Shown piece after piece: positions 58,193-64,000 of a stretch of DNA of 64,000 nt. The notes under the pieces are model-generated. The model worked only from the letters and a program-made list of their open reading frames with translations. It was not told where the DNA came from and searched no databases. Origin of the DNA: Riptortus pedestris (taxonomy: Eukaryota; Arthropoda; Insecta; Hemiptera; Alydidae); NCBI GenBank assembly GCA_019009955.1, contig CM032230.1, forward strand, positions 1,254,001 through 1,318,000, written 5' to 3'. The position numbers and the translations under genes are program-made. The first letter of the stretch is position 1; each line of letters opens with the position of its first letter.

Positions 58193-60180
58193 CTTAGTAT
58201 TGCTCGCTTAGTGATCTAATCTTATGTAGGACTCCTTTTGTGTACAGAATCATTTTTTTAAACAAAGACTATATTTGATTATTTATTTATAACTTTATAT
58301 AAGAAAATAAGAATGGAATTGATGTCGATAGTTTCATACTATTACAATGGTATTGAAAGTATGGATTTTTTAGCTGCTTGACAACTGTTTATTTATGTAT
58401 TGTGTTACCATCTGCTCCTGTTTTATTCCTGTCGATTTTTTTTGTTTATTAAGGAATGGAGATTTTTCAAAGAATATGTGAGTCTTGTATAAAATTGTGT
58501 TTTTGCTGAGTTTTAGTAACCCGATTTATCGATTTCATTGTGAAGTGCAATATTGCGTTAGTCGTTTATGCTCCACACAGAAAGAATGCTATTGGGAATA
58601 AGAAATGTATAAAAATTTATATTTTATAATAAGAATTTGTATCTTCTATTCACAATGTCCCTCATGCACCTGAAATTATGGACTGAAATTAGGTTTATTG
58701 AAATTTCCTCTTTAACAGAGTTTTTTATAATAAGATTATTATAATAGGAAGATTATTTCAGTCATTCTTTTTTTTTTTTAAATTAAACTTTTTGTGATTG
58801 CACTTGGATCATTGCGCATGGTATTGATTCTTTTGTATTTGCCTTATGTAGCTGATGTGATTTTCAAACCTAATTGTAGCCATCAGTTGTTATTTGTTAA
58901 CGATTGTGTTTAAAATTTTTATTTTAATTTAGATGTGTTGGATCAGATCTTATGATCTCTTGATCACAATCTCTTATTGATGAGATTTATACCGAACAGA
59001 AATGTTTGATCTTGTATTAAGCTTGGTTTTGAAGTGTTTTGTGATTTGATACAGTTTTCTGCGTCGAGGAACGTGTGTTGAGGGAATATAGCTAGCTGGA
59101 AGTGAGGGTATTATTGGAGGTTGTTACTCAGCTATAATCTACCTATATCTAGCGATTGAGGTTAGCTCGAGTGGAGATGACAGACCTACACGATGGTCTT
59201 GCATTTACGTCACTACACTAATCCACTTAGCTGGTTTCTCAATAAGTCTTGGTGTTTGTAGATTGAATGAGGAATGGGTTTGGCCAATGTTAGGCATGCT
59301 GGAAAACGTTATCTTTTGTAGTGACTGGCATTTACTCTTTCTAACTTTCTGACCATTGTGAGCTGTGTTGAAGACAATGGGAAAATCAACTGAAACTCGC
59401 ATACTGAGATTGATGACTACAATAGACTCCGTTTTTCTGGAGCGGTTGCTGATACGAATAACTTGGTATGAGCCCAACTCCGAAGTATAGAAATGAGAAT
59501 GGAATGAAGCCTTGCTTCATAATGAAATATATCAGCAATATTGATGAATGTCAACTCAACCAAATTACTCTCTCAGTATTCATTCAGTTATGTATTCTGT
59601 TGCCTTCCAATGAGAGACCTCAGACTACAAATAATTTGTAGGGATATTTAAATTGTCTCTTAATCGATAATTGAATTTTAACTATTGTTTGTCTTGTTTG
59701 CTTTTTATTGTATTTTAGTAATGTTACTTCTTGGTCCAAAAATATTGTAATATTCTTTGTAATGAAAGATATTTGTTTTAATTAATTAGAGTAAAATTTT
59801 GGTTCTGTCTCTTAGCACACAAATCACTCGTTATTTTAAAGCTTTAAAATCCTCTGTACCAAGAATATTGCGGAAGACTGAATGTTACTCTTATTTTTGT
59901 ATTGCCTTATTTATTTTACTTGTCTTGAGTTTGCGTGACCATAGAAGAAACTTAATGAAAGTAAGCTGTCTGAATCTTACTCTAAATCATATTCCTCTAC
60001 ATTTTGTATTTCAATTAATTTTATAGTTCTTCATACTACACGATAAGGTAGTTTGCTCATGCATCTTTGACTAATATACTCCAAGCACCTCCAGTTACAC
60101 ATTTTTTTTTTTTTGTAGATTTCAGTCTCAAATGCTAATTGATTGCTTAGTACAATTCTCTATAAAAAAAGGGATGCAGA
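58193..60180 (+). other. ph 3' untranslated region and flank
   Basis: AT-rich DNA after the ph stop with no credible coding sequence. Most of the first part is probably 3'UTR. The nearest signals I see are variant ATTAAA at 58782-58787; canonical AATAAA occurs only much farther on. The transcript end cannot be fixed from sequence alone. Confidence 0.5.
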
Positions 60181-60188
60181 TATTTCCA

Positions 60189-61945
60189 CATAATTAGGAA
60201 CCGAACCACGTCCCCCTGAAATATGGAATACAGTTGGTTCCCACTCCTTCCACGTGATAGGGAACTGAACCACATCCTTTGTTATTGGGAAGGGAACCGA
60301 TTCCCTCTCCTACATAATTAGGAACTGAACCACATCCTTTGTTATTGGGAAGGGAACCGATTCCCTCTCCTACATAATTAGGAACTGAACCACATCCTTT
60401 GTTATTGGGAAGGGAACCGATTCCCTCTCCTACATAATTAGGAACTGAACCACATCCTTTGTTATTGGGAAGGGAACCGATTCCCTCTCCTACATAATTA
60501 GGAACTGAACCACATCCTTTGTTATTGGGAAGGGAACCGATTCCCTCTCCCACATAATTAGGAACTGAACCACATCCTTTGTTATTGGGAAGGGAACCGA
60601 TTCCCTCTCCTACATAATTAGGAACTGAACCACATCCTTTGTTATTGGGAAGGGAACCGATTCCCTCTCCTACATAATTAGGAACTGAACCACATCCTTT
60701 GTTATTGGGAAGGGAACCGATTCCCTCTCCCACATAATTAGGAACTGAACCACATCCTTTGTTATTGGGAAGGGAACCGATTCCCTCTCCTACATAATTA
60801 GGAACTGAACCACATCCTTTGTTATTGGGAAGGGAACCGATTCCCTCTCCTACATAATTAGGAACTGAACCACATCCTTTGTTATTGGGAAGGGAACCGA
60901 TTCCCTCTCCCACATAATTAGGAACTGAACCACATCCTTTGTTATTGGGAAGGGAACCTAAACACACTCAGACATAATTAGGAACTGAACCACATCCTTT
61001 GTTATTGGGAAGGGAACCGATTCCCTCTCCCACATAATTAGGAACTGAACCACATCCTTTGTTATTGGGAAGGGAACCGATTCCCTCTCCTACATAATTA
61101 GGAACTGAACCACATCCTTTGTTATTGGGAAGGGAACCGATTCCCTCTCCCACATAATTAGGAACTGAACCACATCCTTTGTTATTGGGAAGGGAACCGA
61201 TTCCCTCTCCTACATAATTAGGAACTGAACCACATCCTTTGTTATTGGGAAGGGAACCGATTCCCTCTCCTACATAATTAGGAACTGAACCACATCCTTT
61301 GTTATTGGGAAGGGAACCGATTCCCTCTCCTACATAATTAGGAACTGAACCACATCCTTTGTTATTGGGAAGGGAACCGATTCCCTCTCCCACATAATTA
61401 GGAACTGAACCACATCCTTTGTTATTGGGAAGGGAACCGATTCCCTCTCCTACATAATTAGGAACTGAACCACATCCTTTGTTATTGGGAAGGGAACCGA
61501 TTCCCTCTCCTACATAATTAGGAACTGAACCACATCCTTTGTTATTGGGAAGGGAACCGATTCCCTCTCCTACATAATTAGGAACTGAACCACATCCTTT
61601 GTTATTGGGAAGGGAACCGATTCCCTCTCCTACATAATTAGGAACTGAACCACATCCTTTGTTATTGGGAAGGGAACCGATTCCCTCTCCTACATAATTA
61701 GGAACTGAACCACATCCTTTGTTATTGGGAAGGGAACCGATCCCTCTCCTACATAATTAGGAACTGAACCACATCCTTTGTTATTGGGAAGGGAACCGAT
61801 TCCCTCTCCTACATAATTAGGAACTGAACCACATCCTTTGTTATTGGGAAGGGAACCGATTCCCTCTCCTACATAATTAGGAACTGAACCACATTGTTTG
61901 TTATTGGGAAGGGAACCAATTCCCTCTCCTTTTACATAATTAGAA
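60189..61945. repeat. minisatellite, 60-bp unit, about 29 copies, highly uniform
   Basis: Unit TACATAATTAGGAACTGAAC, CACATCCTTTGTTATTGGGA, AGGGAACCGATTCCCTCTCC. The period is exactly 60 over most of the array; neighbours differ mainly at one site (TCCTACAT or TCCCACAT). Exceptions: a unit with AAACACACTCAGACAT (60959-60974), a 1-bp deletion near 61741, and decayed ends. Each unit holds AGGGAACCGATTCCCT, a 6-bp stem with a 4-base loop. The minus strand stays open (257 and 141 residues, 20-residue period GIGSLPNNKGCGSVPNYVGE). It lies about 2 kb beyond the ph stop. Confidence 0.98.
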
Positions 61946-61949
61946 AATG

Positions 61950-64000
61950 AACACGTGTCATATACTTACAAAATAAGGAAGGGAGTGAATAAACATTCGT
62001 TGCTTCGAATGGGAGATATTGGTGGAGAAAATAGGCCCTTTCTCCTTCACAACAATTCATTTTGTGCTAAGTGCTTTAGCTTCTGCTTCCATCTTTAGGG
62101 CTACTTCATTATATTGAGTGTAGTAATGATGTAAGTAAGTAGCTTTGAAGAGGAAGCTAGAGCTTTTGAAAGCTCTTGATTCTAAATCGTTGTGAATGAA
62201 AAAGCTCCTTATTTTCTATCGCTAAGTGAGTTGGTTGTCTCTCCTCTAATATAATTAGAAACTGAATCATATGCTACTGGAGTAGGGCAATAAATAATTC
62301 ATGTCCCATTGGGAGATAGGACCTTTATTCGACTCAAATGTGGGCATGATGGAGCTGTCTCCTTTCAGGACTGAACCACATCACATTGTAACAATAAAAA
62401 GAGTCAACTCTTCCAATAGAAATGAGCCATCTCTCTGGAATTGATTTCTTTCAATGTTTAAGTGGACTGACTTGTTGTATATAAATGAGTCATATATCTG
62501 AAAATGTGTTCTCCATTCTAACGATTTGAAATTTATCTCTTCTTCTACTGGAATAGAAGAAATAATCCTTTGACTATTAATATAAGGGGATGTTGAGCCA
62601 AATTCACAAGCAAAGTGAAATTATTGTTGCTATCTGGATAGCCACTGGTATAGAAGACACACAGAATGCATATGACTGCCCTATTTCTAGAGACCTCCAA
62701 TTATGTGGACTATAAACCCTTAGAATAACTTGCCTGAGAATAGAAGTGCTGGAGGTTGCATATTAGATTTGTTTACCAACAGTTGAATCATGTTTTGCAG
62801 AGTCCATTTATTGAAAACTACTCAAGATTCTTCTATGCTGAGCCTAAGTGAATATGGTATGATATAAACGACTAGGCTTTGATCACACTCTATTACTACT
62901 TATATATTTTGGTCCTTTGCTTAGGTATTTTATCTATTATATTCTTATACACTGCCAAAACGTATGTTGTTTACTCGAACCTACGTTACTAATTTTGTAC
63001 AGCATTAGATATTTTTCAGAGTTAATTTTTATTGGAAATTGTATATAATTTTTTTATAATTGTGGATATTACATATATAGATGATATGAATATAAGACGA
63101 AGAAATAAAAAAAAAAAAATGGTTGGTTTTATTTAATGGTGTTTATTTTTTGTTACTAAGTTGATCTCTTTTAACATGTATTACTTATTGTTTTAACATG
63201 TCAATATTATTGTTTTAATTTGGTTTAACTATTATTAATGTGTTAATTATGCCACTTTATTATTTATTTATCTTAGCTATAGCCCAAGTACAAGGCTGGT
63301 GCATTCTTCTTAAAACTTTCTATTCCAATCCCTTGAAGTATTCAGAGTTAATTAGTGTTCCATTTTTGTCTAAGTAGAAATAATGAACTGGAAAAGTATA
63401 ATTCCAATAATCTAAACTGCTTACTGGTGAGTATGGTGGGTGGAATGGTTCTGATTCGTGTAGGAAAGGCATCTGTTCATTAAAAAGTATTCTTCCTATG
63501 GCTATGTTTATTTAGCTTGTAAAGACTCTCCTTATGCCGTGCTCCAGTGTTGGGTCTACAGGGCGTACCTCATTTCTATCTAGTTCCCAATAAACTCTCA
63601 CTAAATGTATTACTTCTTACTGCCTATCTAATATGAATGAATAGTAAACATAGTAACAAATAATAAGGTGCAGGAAACTTAGAATATTTAAAGGTTTAAG
63701 TTCCTCAAATTATGACACAAAATAACCTATTTTAATCCAAACTCAAGTGTAAATTGGATATTTACAAAGGAAGGAACATAATTATCTCATTCTTTCCTTA
63801 TCAAAATTAATGATCATTCTTCGATAATCAAAATTTTGGATATTGCCTTCTCTTTTGATATTTTTTTTTTGTAATTCACTTGACAATAATTAAAATTATT
63901 CACCTATACCTATATTTCCTATTGAACTGTTTCATTTTTCTTTCCTTCAAAGTTCAATATCATAATTATTAATAATGGATAGCAGGTTACACAATATATT
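61950..64000. other. flanking sequence, no gene seen
   Basis: AT-rich DNA after the 60-bp array. AATAAA occurs near 62390 and 63104 (the latter followed by a run of A). No open frame of note or recognised repeat, and no sign of a next gene before the window ends. Confidence 0.55.

Noticed and set aside
60194..61393. Long repeated minus-strand protein (257 and 141 residues) as a real gene
   Set aside because: Fully explained by a 60-bp period. It starts at a degenerate unit, has no promoter or splice context, and ends within the array. Kept as a finding but not as a CDS.
60189..61945. CRISPR array
   Set aside because: Units are contiguous without unique spacers, in a eukaryotic genome.

Overview
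The window is animal genomic DNA, almost certainly from an insect with a large, AT-rich, repeat-filled genome. The basis is spliced genes with GT..AG introns, insect-type transposons (I/Jockey-like LINEs, piggyBac, pogo/Tigger, tRNA-derived SINEs) and a Polycomb-group gene whose protein resembles insect polyhomeotic. The order is not decided by anything I can see. There are no bacterial operons, rRNA genes or CRISPR arrays.

One host gene runs along the + strand for more than 53 kb: polyhomeotic (ph), a subunit of Polycomb repressive complex 1. I traced 16 exons (4602-4733 to 57983-58192). They join in one unbroken frame of 1854 nt (617 codons plus stop), each with AG/GT borders. The recognisable parts are Gln-rich N-terminal segments with the IFIRGP motif, the HD1 motif (exons at 41145 and 42624), the FCS zinc finger (45161 and 49286) and the C-terminal SAM domain (57983). 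The start codon and first exons lie upstream of the window. Two further in-phase segments that end in stop codons (25561-25667 and 27263-27337) could be alternative last exons giving short forms without HD1, FCS and SAM.

The introns and the 3' flank are filled with repeats. 0-12 kb: A-rich DNA, microsatellites and two copies of one LINE family in opposite orientation (1222-4140 minus; 8465-10917 plus). 13.3-19.6 kb: a 6.3-kb minisatellite of 53-bp units, each carrying CAGGTGAGC, a near-consensus 5' splice site, on the sense strand. 19.7-23.2 kb: a foldback element with 120-bp inverted ends and a broken piggyBac copy. 27.7-28.7 kb: a 34-bp minisatellite. 33.2-35.1 and 45.4-49.1 kb: copies of a TA-flanked element that has a hairpin and CTAG at one end and ~0.28-kb internal subrepeats. 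43.1-43.8 kb: a 43-bp minisatellite. 51.2-53.3 kb: a decayed copy of a repeated insect gene family of unknown function, inside which a 57-bp piece of coding sequence has grown into a minisatellite. 56.8-57.7 kb: a pogo/Tigger transposase fragment. 60.2-61.9 kb: a very uniform 60-bp minisatellite downstream of ph.

Thus only about 3% of the window is host coding sequence. The most interesting points are the possible truncated ph isoforms, the array of splice-donor-like units inside a ph intron, the minisatellite born from a frameshifted coding segment, and the element families with internal microsatellites.
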